A stretch of DNA of 64,000 bases. It comes from Variovorax sp. YR216. Lineage in GTDB: Bacteria > Pseudomonadota > Gammaproteobacteria > Burkholderiales > Burkholderiaceae_C. Position numbers and translations under genes: made by a program. Positions 38,651 through 46,928 of this stretch are shown here, piece by piece. Position 1 is the first letter of the stretch; each line of letters opens with the position of its first letter. The notes under the pieces were generated by a model. It was not told where the DNA came from and did not search any database. It worked only from the letters and a program-made list of their open reading frames with translations. Where the stretch lies: assembly GCF_900107745.1 (NCBI RefSeq), contig NZ_FNRO01000002.1:930001-994000 (forward strand). The letters run 5' to 3'.

Positions 38651-40006
38651 TCAGCCTGCGATTTCGGTGAGCGTGACCGGTCGTTCCACGTGCAGCCTGA
38701 AGCGGCCGCGGCCGGTCTTCTCGATGCGCAGGTGCGGGCTGTTTTCGGCGAGCCGCCGCTGCAGCAGCACCAGCCGCGCCTCGAGGTTGTCCGCCAGGTC
38801 GGGCAGCCGGATGGACGGATCGAGCCGCAGCTCGCGGTTGGTGAACTCGGTTCGGCCCTGCTGCGAATACTCGCGCAGCAGCTTGCCGAGGATCGCGCCG
38901 GCAACGCCCTTGATCAGGTAGCTGTCGGCGATGAACACGCTGTTGTTCGCGAGGTAATGGCGCACCGGCAGCGGCGCACCGCTGGCCGACGGCGCGGCGG
39001 GCGGTGCGGGTTCCCAGGCGGCAGCGGGCTCGTCGGCCGCGCGCAGCAGTTCCAGCGCGGCGCCGAGATGGCTTGCGACCGCGACCAGCGCGTCCTCGTC
39101 CTCGAAACCGAAGCGCAGTTCCGTCGGGCTCTCGACGAACAGCGCGCCGAGCAGCCGCCCGCCCGAAACGATCGGCGCGGCGAGCTGGCTGTGCGGCTCC
39201 GCCAGGCCGGGAAACGGAATCTCGGTGTCGAGCGCAATGCCCGGCTCGGTCGCGCGCAGGCTGCTGCGCACGGCGTGGCTGTAGCTCGCGGCGTTCGTCA
39301 TGTGGCTGATCCGCACCGGCGTGCGCTCGCGCGCGGCGACGCCGATCACGCCGTGTCCCATCTCGATCTCCGAGCCGATGCCGGAGGTGGCGTAGCCGCA
39401 ACTCGCCACCGTGTAGAGGCGCTGCGTGGCCGTGTCCAGCATCAGCACCATCGCATGGCGCACACCGAGGTGGTCGTTGAGCGCGGCGAGCACCGTCTGC
39501 AGCAACTCGTCGGTGGCGCAGCACCCGGCCATGCGCTCGGTGGCCCGGCGCACGCCGGCGAGCAGGCTGGGCCTGGGATGCGTGGTCGGGGTGAGCCGTT
39601 CGCCTTCGACGCTCTCGACAGCTTCAACCTCGTACACGTCGGAGCCGAGCAGCCGGAACACGCCCGCCATGCCTGAGTGCGAGGCGATGCCTGCGAGTTG
39701 CGCCTTCATGCGCTCGAACAACGCGCCACCGGACTCGGTCCGGAGGTAGCGCAGCCGCAGGCGGTAGAAGCCTGCGTTGACGGGATCCATCAGCAGCACG
39801 CTCGCGTAGGGATTGGCGAGGATGTTCGCCCGGGTCTTGTTGAAGAACTGGTACGACAGAGCGACATGGCGCTCGTCCATGTAGTGCACCTGCGAAATCA
39901 GGGCGACGTTGGGTGTGCCGTCCTCGGCGCAGGTCGCCATCATGGCCGGGATCGCGCCTTCGAAGCAGGCGCGGATGTCGTTCAGTGATGGTGTGCAGGT
40001 GCTCAT
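38651..40006 (-). CDS. Pyridoxamine-phosphate-oxidase-fold / GAF / C-terminal DNA-binding-like fusion protein
   Basis: A 451-residue multidomain protein. Residues ~10-150 are a split-barrel flavin/heme-binding fold (MMATCAEDGTPNVALISQVHYMD, ALSYQFFNKTRANILANP). Residues ~165-320 form a GAF sensor (LLQTVLAALNDHLGVRHAMVLMLD, GHGVIGVAARERTPVRI). After a Pro/Ala linker, residues ~350-451 form a compact basic domain (TEFTNRELRLDPSIRLPDLADNLEAR) resembling winged-helix output domains. It looks like a one-component sensor; ligand unknown. Starts 13 bases after the smaller split-barrel gene, same operon. Confidence 0.8.
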   Translation of the reverse strand: MSTCTPSLNDIRACFEGAIPAMMATCAEDGTPNVALISQVHYMDERHVALSYQFFNKTRANILANPYASVLLMDPVNAGFYRLRLRYLRTESGGALFERMKAQLAGIASHSGMAGVFRLLGSDVYEVEAVESVEGERLTPTTHPRPSLLAGVRRATERMAGCCATDELLQTVLAALNDHLGVRHAMVLMLDTATQRLYTVASCGYATSGIGSEIEMGHGVIGVAARERTPVRISHMTNAASYSHAVRSSLRATEPGIALDTEIPFPGLAEPHSQLAAPIVSGGRLLGALFVESPTELRFGFEDEDALVAVASHLGAALELLRAADEPAAAWEPAPPAAPSASGAPLPVRHYLANNSVFIADSYLIKGVAGAILGKLLREYSQQGRTEFTNRELRLDPSIRLPDLADNLEARLVLLQRRLAENSPHLRIEKTGRGRFRLHVERPVTLTEIAG

Positions 40007-40019
40007 CGCGCTGGCTGCT

Positions 40020-40520
40020 TCAGGTGGCCGGAAGGGCGGTGCCGGCCTTGGGGCCTGGGGTCTGGTCGAAGGCTTCGGTGGGCGTGAAGCTGATCGCCAC
40101 CACTTCGTCGAGCCGGAAGGCGAGCATCGCGCGGACGAAGCGCGCATCGAAGCCGACGGCGGCGACTTCCTCTTCCATCGACGCCAGGTAGCGGCGCAGC
40201 ACGAGCAGGTCGTCTTCCTGCGCAGGACGAAGCTCGGCTTCGGTCGCCTTGACCTGCACCGTGCGATGGCTCAGCGGCTGGCTGAAGACCACCGCGACGT
40301 GGCCCGTGGCGGCGATGTCCTGCAGGAGCTGGCGCGACTGTCCCCGCGAGACGAAGACGGTGATCCGCGTGCCGTCCGCCGAGATTCGCGCGCCGACCGC
40401 ACGCATCACGCTCGGCCGCAATGCCGCGTCGCGCGAAGCCACGATGGTGGATACGCCCTTGTTGATCAGCGCGATGTGCTCGGGACTCAGCAGCGGATGG
40501 AGTGGGGGGACTTCGGGCAT
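40020..40520 (-). CDS. Pyridoxamine 5'-phosphate oxidase-fold protein
   Basis: A 166-residue single split-barrel domain (STIVASRDAALRPSVMRAVGARISADGTRITVFV, then DIAATGHVAVVFSQPLSHRTVQVKATEAEL). This fold binds FMN, F420 or heme, or serves in general stress proteins; true PNPOx residues are not evident. Its ATG lies next to a nested palindrome (40530-40569). Downstream, the GAF fusion repeats the same fold at its N-terminus, so the two may bind the same cofactor or partner each other. Confidence 0.8.
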   Translation of the reverse strand: MPEVPPLHPLLSPEHIALINKGVSTIVASRDAALRPSVMRAVGARISADGTRITVFVSRGQSRQLLQDIAATGHVAVVFSQPLSHRTVQVKATEAELRPAQEDDLLVLRRYLASMEEEVAAVGFDARFVRAMLAFRLDEVVAISFTPTEAFDQTPGPKAGTALPAT

Positions 40521-40529
40521 GGGATGGCC

Positions 40530-40569
40530 GGGAAAGAGACGGGATTTTGATACAAAAGTCCTCTTTCCC
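40530..40569. promoter_or_regulatory. Nested palindrome upstream of the split-barrel/GAF operon
   Basis: Outer perfect arms GGGAAAGAG (40530-40538) and CTCTTTCCC (40561-40569) enclose an inner perfect palindrome TTTTG-ATA-CAAAA (40545-40557); centres differ by 1.5 bases. It lies 10 bases ahead of the split-barrel start and 22 bases after the HTH gene. Confidence 0.65.
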
Positions 40570-40591
40570 GACAGTGTCTGCGCCGTGGCGG

Positions 40592-40888
40592 TCAGGCCCG
40601 CCAGCGTGCGCGTGGCCTCGACGCCGTTGGCGACTGCTGTTCCGTCGGGGCGAACGCCGGGCGCAGCGAGGCCTCCAGCGCCAGTGCACGCTCTGTCGGC
40701 GCCATGCGCGCGCCGTCCTTCAGGAGCAGCGGGTCGCCGAAGATCCGGCGCAAGTGCCGAAGCGCGGTGTCGACCGCGTCCCGCGACCGTCCCAGCCGGG
40801 TGGCGGTCCGCGCGAGGCTGCGTTCGTCCATCAGCGTGCTGAAGACGCGCAGCAGTTCGACATCGGCGGCGGCATTGGGGCGTGGCAT
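40592..40888 (-). CDS. LysR-type DNA-binding domain without effector domain
   Basis: A 98-residue protein with a clear LysR winged helix-turn-helix (ELLRVFSTLMDERSLARTATRLGRSRDAVDTALRHLRRIFGDPLLL). It ends after the wing and a short Pro/Ser/Arg tail, with no ~200-residue co-inducer domain. No frame continuation of that domain is visible downstream; the next gene is of another family. It may be a decayed regulator or a functional minimal DNA-binding protein whose sensing is supplied by the downstream proteins. The ATG lacks a strong Shine-Dalgarno. Confidence 0.68.
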   Translation of the reverse strand: MPRPNAAADVELLRVFSTLMDERSLARTATRLGRSRDAVDTALRHLRRIFGDPLLLKDGARMAPTERALALEASLRPAFAPTEQQSPTASRPRARWRA

Positions 40889-41032
40889 GGCGTTCGTCGC
40901 ACAGCCTTGGTGCCGCGACGCACCGGCGCCGATCGCCGATGGCTTCGCAAGCAAGCCCAGCCGTGTTCCTGCCATGACGCAAGCGATTGGCGTGCCATGG
41001 TCGAGCGGGCATTGGAATTGCTGGGTGATGGC

Positions 41033-42013
41033 ATGAACACCATCCAACGTCCCACGCGCCGCGGCGCGCTCCAGCTTCTGGCGGCCGGCGCGGCCGCTTT
41101 CGCGCTGCCGGCCTTCGCGCAGTGGCCGGACAGGCCGATCAAGATCATCGTCACCTTCCCGCCCGGCGGCTCCAGCGACATCCTCGCGCGCATCATGGCC
41201 GAGCAGCTTGGCAAGAAGCTCGGGCAGCCGGTGGTGGTCGACAACAAGCCCGGCGCGGGCGGCACCATCGGCGGCATGCAGGTCGCGAGCGCGCCGGCCG
41301 ACGGCTACACCTTGATGCTGTCGAACACCACGCCGATCGCGCTCGGTCCCTTCCTGCTCGACAAGCAACCCTACGACCCGGTGACTGCCTTCACGCCGAT
41401 CGCATCCCTCGGCTCCGCGCCGCTGGTGATCATGGCGAGCAAGCCCTCGGGCATCACGCACTTTGCCGATATCGAAACCCGCGCCCGCAAGGACGGTCGA
41501 CTGGATTTCGGCTCGGGCGGCCCGGGATCGATCGGTCATGTCCACGGTGAACTCATCAGGAAGATCACCGGCGCGAATCTCGTGCACGTGCCCTACCGCG
41601 GCGGAGCGCCGATGACGACGGACCTGATCGCCAACGTGATCCCGGTCGGCATCGACGTCATCACGGCCTACGTGCCGTACTTCAAGGGCGGCCAGCTCAC
41701 GCCGCTGGCGGTGACCAGCACCACGCGCTCGCCGTTGATGCCCGACGTGCCGACCATCGTCGAGCTCGGCCAGCCCAAGCTGGTGCTGGAAAACTTCTTC
41801 GGCCTTTCCGGCCCGGCCAAGCTGCCGCCCGACCTGGTCGCGAAGCTCAACAGCGCGTGCAACGAGGTGCTGGCGATGCCCGATGTGCAGAAGAAGCTGA
41901 TCGACCTCGGCATCGTCGCCAAGCCCGAGAGCACCGCGCGCTTCGAGACCATCGTCAAGGAGCAGGTCGACGTGCTCGCGCCCACCGTCAAGAGCGCCGG
42001 CATCAAGCTCTGA
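41033..42013 (+). CDS. Bug/TctC-type periplasmic solute receptor
   Basis: A 326-residue receptor with a leader resembling a Tat signal (TRRGALQLLAAGAAAFALPAFAQ), then WPDRPIKIIVTFPPGGSSDILAR, DNKPGAGGTIGGMQVASAPADGY and VPYRGGAPMTTDLIANVI. No TctA/TctB genes are adjacent, so its membrane partner is elsewhere or it acts in sensing, as proposed for the many orphan Bug proteins. The preceding 144-base gap (40889-41032) shows nothing I can name. Ligand unknown. Confidence 0.9.
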   Translation: MNTIQRPTRRGALQLLAAGAAAFALPAFAQWPDRPIKIIVTFPPGGSSDILARIMAEQLGKKLGQPVVVDNKPGAGGTIGGMQVASAPADGYTLMLSNTTPIALGPFLLDKQPYDPVTAFTPIASLGSAPLVIMASKPSGITHFADIETRARKDGRLDFGSGGPGSIGHVHGELIRKITGANLVHVPYRGGAPMTTDLIANVIPVGIDVITAYVPYFKGGQLTPLAVTSTTRSPLMPDVPTIVELGQPKLVLENFFGLSGPAKLPPDLVAKLNSACNEVLAMPDVQKKLIDLGIVAKPESTARFETIVKEQVDVLAPTVKSAGIKL

Positions 42014-42092
42014 TTGGCTTTACACGGGAGCCGCTTGCAGCCGCATGTGCGCGGGAAGATGATGCCGGTTCGCTGGACCCAAGGAGGTTCCG

Positions 42093-42836
42093 ATGCTCCG
42101 ACATTCACGTCCCGACCCCCTCCGCCGGGGGGTGCTGATCGCAGGTGGCTGTGCGCTGCTGGTGGCGCTCGCACCGCGCAGCGCGGCAGCGCAGACAACA
42201 TCCGGCATGCGCATCGGCATCATCGGCGCAGGCCGGATGGGCGGCACCATCGGCGGGCTGTGGGTGAAGGCCGGTCATCCGGTGATGCTGTCATCGCGCC
42301 ACCCGGATGAACTCAAGGACCTCGTCGCGGGCCTCGGTCCGCTCGCGAAGGCAGGCACGGTGGCCGAGGCGATCGCTTTCGGCGAAGCGCTGTTCATCGC
42401 GGTGCCCTATGGCGCGCTGCCGCAGATCGGCAAGGACTACGGCGGTGCGCTCAAGGGCAAGATCCTGCTCGATGCCTGCAATGCCGTGGCGGGGCGCGAC
42501 GGCACCACCGTGGCCGACGAGGTGGAGCAGGAAGGCATCGGCGTGGTGTCGCAGAAGTACCTGGGCGGCGCGCGGCTGGTGCGTGCGTTCAACACCATGT
42601 CCTATGCGATCTTCGCGCGAGAGGCCAACCGGCCGCCGCCAAGGCTTGCGATCCCGATCGCCGGTGACGACCCGGAAGCGGTGAAGGTCGCCGCAGCGCT
42701 GGTCACCGATGCCGGTTTCGATCCGGTGGTGGTCGGCAAGCTGGCCGATGCGCGCAAGTTCCAGCGCGGCGGGCCGGGCTACGGCCAGTCGGTGAGTGCG
42801 GCTGAACTCAGGCAGAAGCTGTCGCTCGCGCCATGA
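42093..42836 (+). CDS. Exported NADPH-dependent F420-reductase-like Rossmann protein
   Basis: A 247-residue protein with a leader (LRRGVLIAGGCALLVALAPRSAAAQ). A dinucleotide fold follows, with GAGRMGG at residues 44-50, VPYGALPQIGKDYGGALKGKILLDACN, KAFNTM-type sequence (VRAFNTMSYAIFA) and a final KFQRGGPGYGQ. The family includes archaeal F420:NADP reductases and STEAP ferric reductases. A signal peptide on an NADP enzyme is unusual. If folded before export through Tat it could carry its cofactor; this is inference. Its stop overlaps the next start (ATGA). Confidence 0.8.
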   Translation: MLRHSRPDPLRRGVLIAGGCALLVALAPRSAAAQTTSGMRIGIIGAGRMGGTIGGLWVKAGHPVMLSSRHPDELKDLVAGLGPLAKAGTVAEAIAFGEALFIAVPYGALPQIGKDYGGALKGKILLDACNAVAGRDGTTVADEVEQEGIGVVSQKYLGGARLVRAFNTMSYAIFAREANRPPPRLAIPIAGDDPEAVKVAAALVTDAGFDPVVVGKLADARKFQRGGPGYGQSVSAAELRQKLSLAP

Positions 42837-44146
42837 CACCGCGCGAGCCCTGGCTGCGGCGGGTGGTTCCGGCCACGCCGCAGGAGCTGGCGGCTGCGTT
42901 GTGGTCCTTCGGCTATTTCTTCGCGCTGCTCGCGGGCTACTACGTGCTGCGGCCGCTGCGCGACCAGATGGGCATCGCGGGTGGCACGCGAGCGCTGCCC
43001 TGGCTCTTCACCGCGACCTTCATGACGCTGCTGGCGGTGCAGCCGCTCTACGGCGCGCTGGTCGCGAGGCTGCCGCGCGCGCGCTTCATCCCCATCGTCT
43101 ATCACTTCTTCGTCCTCAACCTCGCGGTGTTCTGGGTGCTGCTCGCACTGGGCACCGCGCCGGTGGTCGTGGCGCGGGTGTTCTTCGTCTGGGTGAGCGT
43201 CTTCAATCTGTTCGCGGTGGCGGTGTTCTGGTCCTTCATGGCGGACCTCTTCACGAGCGAGCAGGCCACGCGGCTCTTCGGCTTCATCGGCGCCGGCGGT
43301 ACGGCGGGTGCGCTGCTGGGGCCGACGATCACCATCGTGCTCGCGGTGCCGCTCGGGCCGCACAACCTGCTGATCGCGGCGATCGTGTTCCTGGAAATCG
43401 CGGTGTTCTGCGCCCACCGGCTCGAAAGAAGCGTGGGCGTGCGGCAGGACGGACCGCGCGCGCCGGCGCGCGTGGGCGGCAGCGCGTTCGCGGGCATCTC
43501 GGGGATGTTCCGCTCGCCGTACCTGCTCGGCGTGGGGGCGTGGGTCAGCCTGCTGTCGTTCGGCGCGACGATGCTGTACTTCATGCAGGCCAACGTGGTG
43601 TCGGCGACGATCAAGGGCGCGGGCGAGCAGACGCGCATCTTCGCCAGCATCGATCTCGCGGTCGGACTGCTCACGCTCGCGACGCAGGTCTTTGCCACCG
43701 GACGTTTCCTGCAGCGCTTCGGAACAGGCGTCTCGGCGGCTGCATTGCCGGCGGTCTACATCGTCGGCTTCCTGGCGATCGCGTGGTCGCCGGGGCTGGC
43801 GGTGGTGCTCGTGTTCCAAGTGGTGCAACGCTGGATGAACTTTGCAATCGCGAACCCAGCGCGGCAGGTGTTCTTCACGGTCGTGGACCGCGAGGACAAG
43901 TACAAGGCCAAGAACCTGATCGACGTGGTGGTCTACCGCGGCTCCGATGCGCTCTACGGCTGGGTCTACGACGCACTGCACGCGGCGGGGCTCAAGATCG
44001 GTGCGATTGCGCTCGTCGCGCTGCCGGTGGCGGCGGCGTGGCTGGTGCTGTCGGGCGCATTGGGCCGCACGCACGAGCGCCGCGCATCGCAGTCCGTCGG
44101 CAGCGCGCCGGCCCGTGCATCGACTCGATTGGGAGAACCGTCATGA
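42833..44146 (+). CDS. Multi-spanning transporter (MFS / NTP-NDP exchanger-like)
   Basis: A 437-residue protein with about 12 hydrophobic segments. The N-terminal LWSFGYFFALLAGYYVLRPLRDQMGIAGG resembles proteobacterial relatives of ATP/ADP translocases within the MFS fold, as does RVFFVWVSVFNLFAVAVFWSFMADLF. AKNLIDVVVYRGSDALYGW near the C-terminus is also conserved in that group. Substrate not predictable. Translationally coupled on both sides by ATGA overlaps with genes for exported oxidoreductases. Confidence 0.82.
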   Translation: MTPREPWLRRVVPATPQELAAALWSFGYFFALLAGYYVLRPLRDQMGIAGGTRALPWLFTATFMTLLAVQPLYGALVARLPRARFIPIVYHFFVLNLAVFWVLLALGTAPVVVARVFFVWVSVFNLFAVAVFWSFMADLFTSEQATRLFGFIGAGGTAGALLGPTITIVLAVPLGPHNLLIAAIVFLEIAVFCAHRLERSVGVRQDGPRAPARVGGSAFAGISGMFRSPYLLGVGAWVSLLSFGATMLYFMQANVVSATIKGAGEQTRIFASIDLAVGLLTLATQVFATGRFLQRFGTGVSAAALPAVYIVGFLAIAWSPGLAVVLVFQVVQRWMNFAIANPARQVFFTVVDREDKYKAKNLIDVVVYRGSDALYGWVYDALHAAGLKIGAIALVALPVAAAWLVLSGALGRTHERRASQSVGSAPARASTRLGEPS

Positions 44147-45039
44147 CCTCGATGACAAGGCGGAGTTTTTCCGCTCTCGCGTCCGCGGCGCTGTGGCCGC
44201 TTGCCGGCTGGGGGCAGGGCAAGGAGACTGCGCTCATCACGCGCGCCATTCCGTCGAGCGGCGAGCGCATTCCCGCGGTCGGCCTGGGCACGGCCATCGT
44301 GTTCAACAACGACGATTCGAAGATCCGCGAGACCGCGGCGCAGATCCTGCGCACCCTGCTCGACAACGGCGGCAGGCTGGTCGACACCGCTTCGACCTAC
44401 GGTGACGCTGAACTGGTGCTGGGCCACGCGATGCCTGCCGCCGCATCGCGCGACAAGTTCTTCGTCGCCACCAAGCTCGAGTCGCCCGACCCCGCGGAGC
44501 TCGAGCGATCCCTGACCCGGCTCGCAACGCGCCGCATCGATCTGCTGCAGCTTCACAACGTGCGCGACCCGGCGCAGTCGCTGGCGCAATTCAAGACATG
44601 GAAGACGCAGGGCGTGTGCCGCTACGTCGGCATCACGTCGACCTCCGAGCGCGCCTACGCTGCGGTCGAGTCGGTGCTGCGGCGCGAGAAGCCGGATTTC
44701 GTGCAGATCGACTACTCGCTCGACAACCGCGAGGTCGAGGAACGCATCCTGCCGCTGGCCGCCGAGGTCCGTGCCGGCGTGCTGACGGCGCTGCCTTTCG
44801 GCCGCGGCCGGCTGTTCCGCGCGGTGCGCGGCAAGTCGCTGCCCGACTGGTCGACGGCCTTCGCCGAGAGCTGGGCGCAGTTCTTCCTGAAGTACCTGCT
44901 GGGCGACGAGCGCGTGACGGCGGTGATTCCGGGCACGTCCGATCCGGCGCACATGGCGGACAACCTCGGCGCAATGCGGGGTCGCCTGCCCGATGCTGCC
45001 GAGCGCAAACGGATGGTGGAGTTCGTGAAGGGCCTTTGA
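44143..45039 (+). CDS. Tat-exported aldo/keto reductase
   Basis: A 298-residue AKR-fold enzyme with a twin-arginine leader (TRRSFSALASAALWPLAGWGQG). Conserved positions: RLVDTASTYGDAE (Asp, Tyr), FFVATKLE (Lys), LLQLHNVRDP (His) and the C-terminal VIPGTSDPAHMADNLGA. Such periplasmic AKRs are rarer than cytoplasmic ones; NADPH availability outside is a problem unless the cofactor is exported bound. Start overlaps the transporter stop. Ends 4 bases from the convergent CoA-transferase gene. Confidence 0.87.
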   Translation: MTSMTRRSFSALASAALWPLAGWGQGKETALITRAIPSSGERIPAVGLGTAIVFNNDDSKIRETAAQILRTLLDNGGRLVDTASTYGDAELVLGHAMPAAASRDKFFVATKLESPDPAELERSLTRLATRRIDLLQLHNVRDPAQSLAQFKTWKTQGVCRYVGITSTSERAYAAVESVLRREKPDFVQIDYSLDNREVEERILPLAAEVRAGVLTALPFGRGRLFRAVRGKSLPDWSTAFAESWAQFFLKYLLGDERVTAVIPGTSDPAHMADNLGAMRGRLPDAAERKRMVEFVKGL

Positions 45040-45043
45040 CGGC

Positions 45044-45919
45044 TCAGCCCGCCAGCGTGAGCAGCGGCACGTCGCGCTCGCGCGCCATGGCGTCCAGTTC
45101 AGCGCGGGTGCGCGCCGCGATCCAGCGCGCGATCGCCTCATGCGTCTCGGCCGAAACCATGTCCTTGGATGCCGTTCCTGCCGCCTCGCACAAGCGGGCG
45201 GCGAAATGCGGTTCGAGCGCGGCCACGGCCACGCGGCCATCGGCGCACGGGTAGATGCGATAGCCGGCGTGCGCGCCACCCACGGCGCCGCCCGGCGCCG
45301 TGAGCCCCCAGGTACGCGGCAGCGCCAGCCAGTCGGCGGCGGCATTGAGTGCGACTTCGAGGTAGATGCCGGCGCCGGACGACGCCACCTGGTGCAGCCG
45401 GGCCTTCAGCACCGCTTCGCTCGCGAGCAGCGCACCGCCCATGTCGGCGTAGAGCGTGGGCGGCAAGTCCGTGCCGGTGACGAGCCCGCTTTCGGCGAGG
45501 TAGGTGAGGTCGTGCCCGGGCTCTTCCGCGCGGTCGCCGGGCGCGCCGACGATCGCGACCTGCGACAGCTTCGGGTGCCGCGCCTGCAGCCTGGCCCAAT
45601 CCAGTCCCAGTTTCGAGAGCGCCGAAGGCCGGAACGACGTCAGCAGCACATCGGTCGATTCGAGCGCGCGATGCAGTTGCTGCTGGCCGGCTTCGGTCTT
45701 GAGATCGGCGACTTCGACGGTCACGCCCTCGTGCAGCGCCGCGTAGGCCGCGCGGTTGTAGTGGCCCATCGGATCGCCCGAAGGCGGCTCGAGCTTGAGG
45801 CAGGTCGCGCCCATGGCGCGGCAGCGCATCAGCGCGGCGGGGCCGGGCAGGTTGAGCGCGAGGCTCAGCACGCGGACGCCGGCCAGCGGCGCGAAGACTT
45901 CGGCGGTGGAAGAGGACAT
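45044..45919 (-). CDS. CaiB/BaiF-type (family III) CoA transferase or racemase
   Basis: A 291-residue protein with the family pattern: LAGVRVLSLALNLPGPAALM at the start, LKLEPPSGDPMGHY, LLTSFRPSALSKLGLDW and the catalytic Asp137 in GHDLTYLAESG. It is shorter than typical family III enzymes (360-430 residues), close to the minimal AMACR-like members. It could move CoA between acids or epimerise alpha-methylacyl-CoA. Divergent from a dienoyl-CoA-reductase-like SDR 106 bases away, which suggests acyl-CoA metabolism. Confidence 0.85.
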   Translation of the reverse strand: MSSSTAEVFAPLAGVRVLSLALNLPGPAALMRCRAMGATCLKLEPPSGDPMGHYNRAAYAALHEGVTVEVADLKTEAGQQQLHRALESTDVLLTSFRPSALSKLGLDWARLQARHPKLSQVAIVGAPGDRAEEPGHDLTYLAESGLVTGTDLPPTLYADMGGALLASEAVLKARLHQVASSGAGIYLEVALNAAADWLALPRTWGLTAPGGAVGGAHAGYRIYPCADGRVAVAALEPHFAARLCEAAGTASKDMVSAETHEAIARWIAARTRAELDAMARERDVPLLTLAG

Positions 45920-46025
45920 GGTCGGATCCCGGTTCAAAAGCTGCCCGGGAGCTTACCGGTTCGCGCCGGCCGATCTACGATGCGCGCTGCACAGCCTTTC
46001 GATCAACGAACAGAAGGAGACACGC

Positions 46026-46928
46026 ATGTACCAATCCGATCTCATGGCCGGCCAGCGCATCCTCGTGACCGGCGGCGGCACCGGCCTCGGCCGTGCGATG
46101 TCCGAGCGCTTCCTGAGCCTGGGCGCCGACGTCGCGATCTGCGGCCGGCGCCAGAGCGTGCTGGAGGAAACCGCCAGCGCGTGGCGCACGCAGTTTCCGG
46201 GGCGGCGCATCGACACCTTCGGCGTGGACATCCGCAATGCGCAGGTGGTGGATGAGATGGTCGAGGCCCTCTGGCAAGGCGGCGGACTGACGGGGCTCAT
46301 CAACAACGCGGCGGGCAACTTCGTCTCGCCGACCGAGGCGCTCTCGCCGCGGGCTTTCGATGCGATCGCGAACATCGTCTTCCACGGCACGTTCTACGTC
46401 ACGCAGGCGGTGGGCAAGCGCTGGATCGCCGAGACGAAGGCCGGCAAGTGGAAGCAGGGCGATCCGTACCGCAGCGTGATGAGCATCATCGTCACCTGGG
46501 TCGACAACGGCGGTCCGTATGTCGTGCCCTCGGCCATGAGCAAGGCCGGCATCGAGGTGATGACCAAGTCGCTGGCGATCGAGTGGGCGCGCTACGGCAT
46601 CCGCCTCAATGCGGTCGGGCCGGGCGAGATCCCGACCGAAGGCATGAGCAAGCGGCTGAACCCCGGCGAAGAGCCCGGCGCGCGCAGCAAGGCATTGAAC
46701 CCGATGGCACGCACGGGCGAGATGAGCGAGCTGCAGAACCTCGCCACCTTCCTCATGGCACGCGGCCAGTGCGACTGGCTCAATGGCCAGAGCATCATGA
46801 TGGACGGCGGCGGTGCGCTGGCCACGGGCGGCAACTTCTACGAGCTGCGTCAGTGGAGCGATGCCGACTGGCTCGCTGCGCGCGAACGCATCGAGGCGCA
46901 GAACCAGAAGGACAAGGCGCAGCGTTGA
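46026..46928 (+). CDS. SDR oxidoreductase, 2,4-dienoyl-CoA reductase-like
   Basis: A 300-residue short-chain dehydrogenase with the NADP motif TGGGTGLGRAM (residues 16-26). GLINNAAGNFVSPTEALSPRAFDAI and PSAMSKAGIEVMTKSLAIEW are the signature of the mitochondrial-type 2,4-dienoyl-CoA reductase branch, where Lys of SKAG replaces the usual YxxxK arrangement. Predicted to help degrade unsaturated fatty acids. AGAAGGAGA precedes the ATG. Stop abuts the stop of the convergent EamA gene. Confidence 0.88.
   Translation: MYQSDLMAGQRILVTGGGTGLGRAMSERFLSLGADVAICGRRQSVLEETASAWRTQFPGRRIDTFGVDIRNAQVVDEMVEALWQGGGLTGLINNAAGNFVSPTEALSPRAFDAIANIVFHGTFYVTQAVGKRWIAETKAGKWKQGDPYRSVMSIIVTWVDNGGPYVVPSAMSKAGIEVMTKSLAIEWARYGIRLNAVGPGEIPTEGMSKRLNPGEEPGARSKALNPMARTGEMSELQNLATFLMARGQCDWLNGQSIMMDGGGALATGGNFYELRQWSDADWLAARERIEAQNQKDKAQR

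Noticed and set aside
40592..40888. Reading the short LysR-type gene as a frameshifted full-length regulator
   Set aside because: No effector-domain sequence is visible in any frame in the following bases, which enter a palindrome and then the split-barrel gene; truncation or a minimal protein fits better than a simple frameshift.
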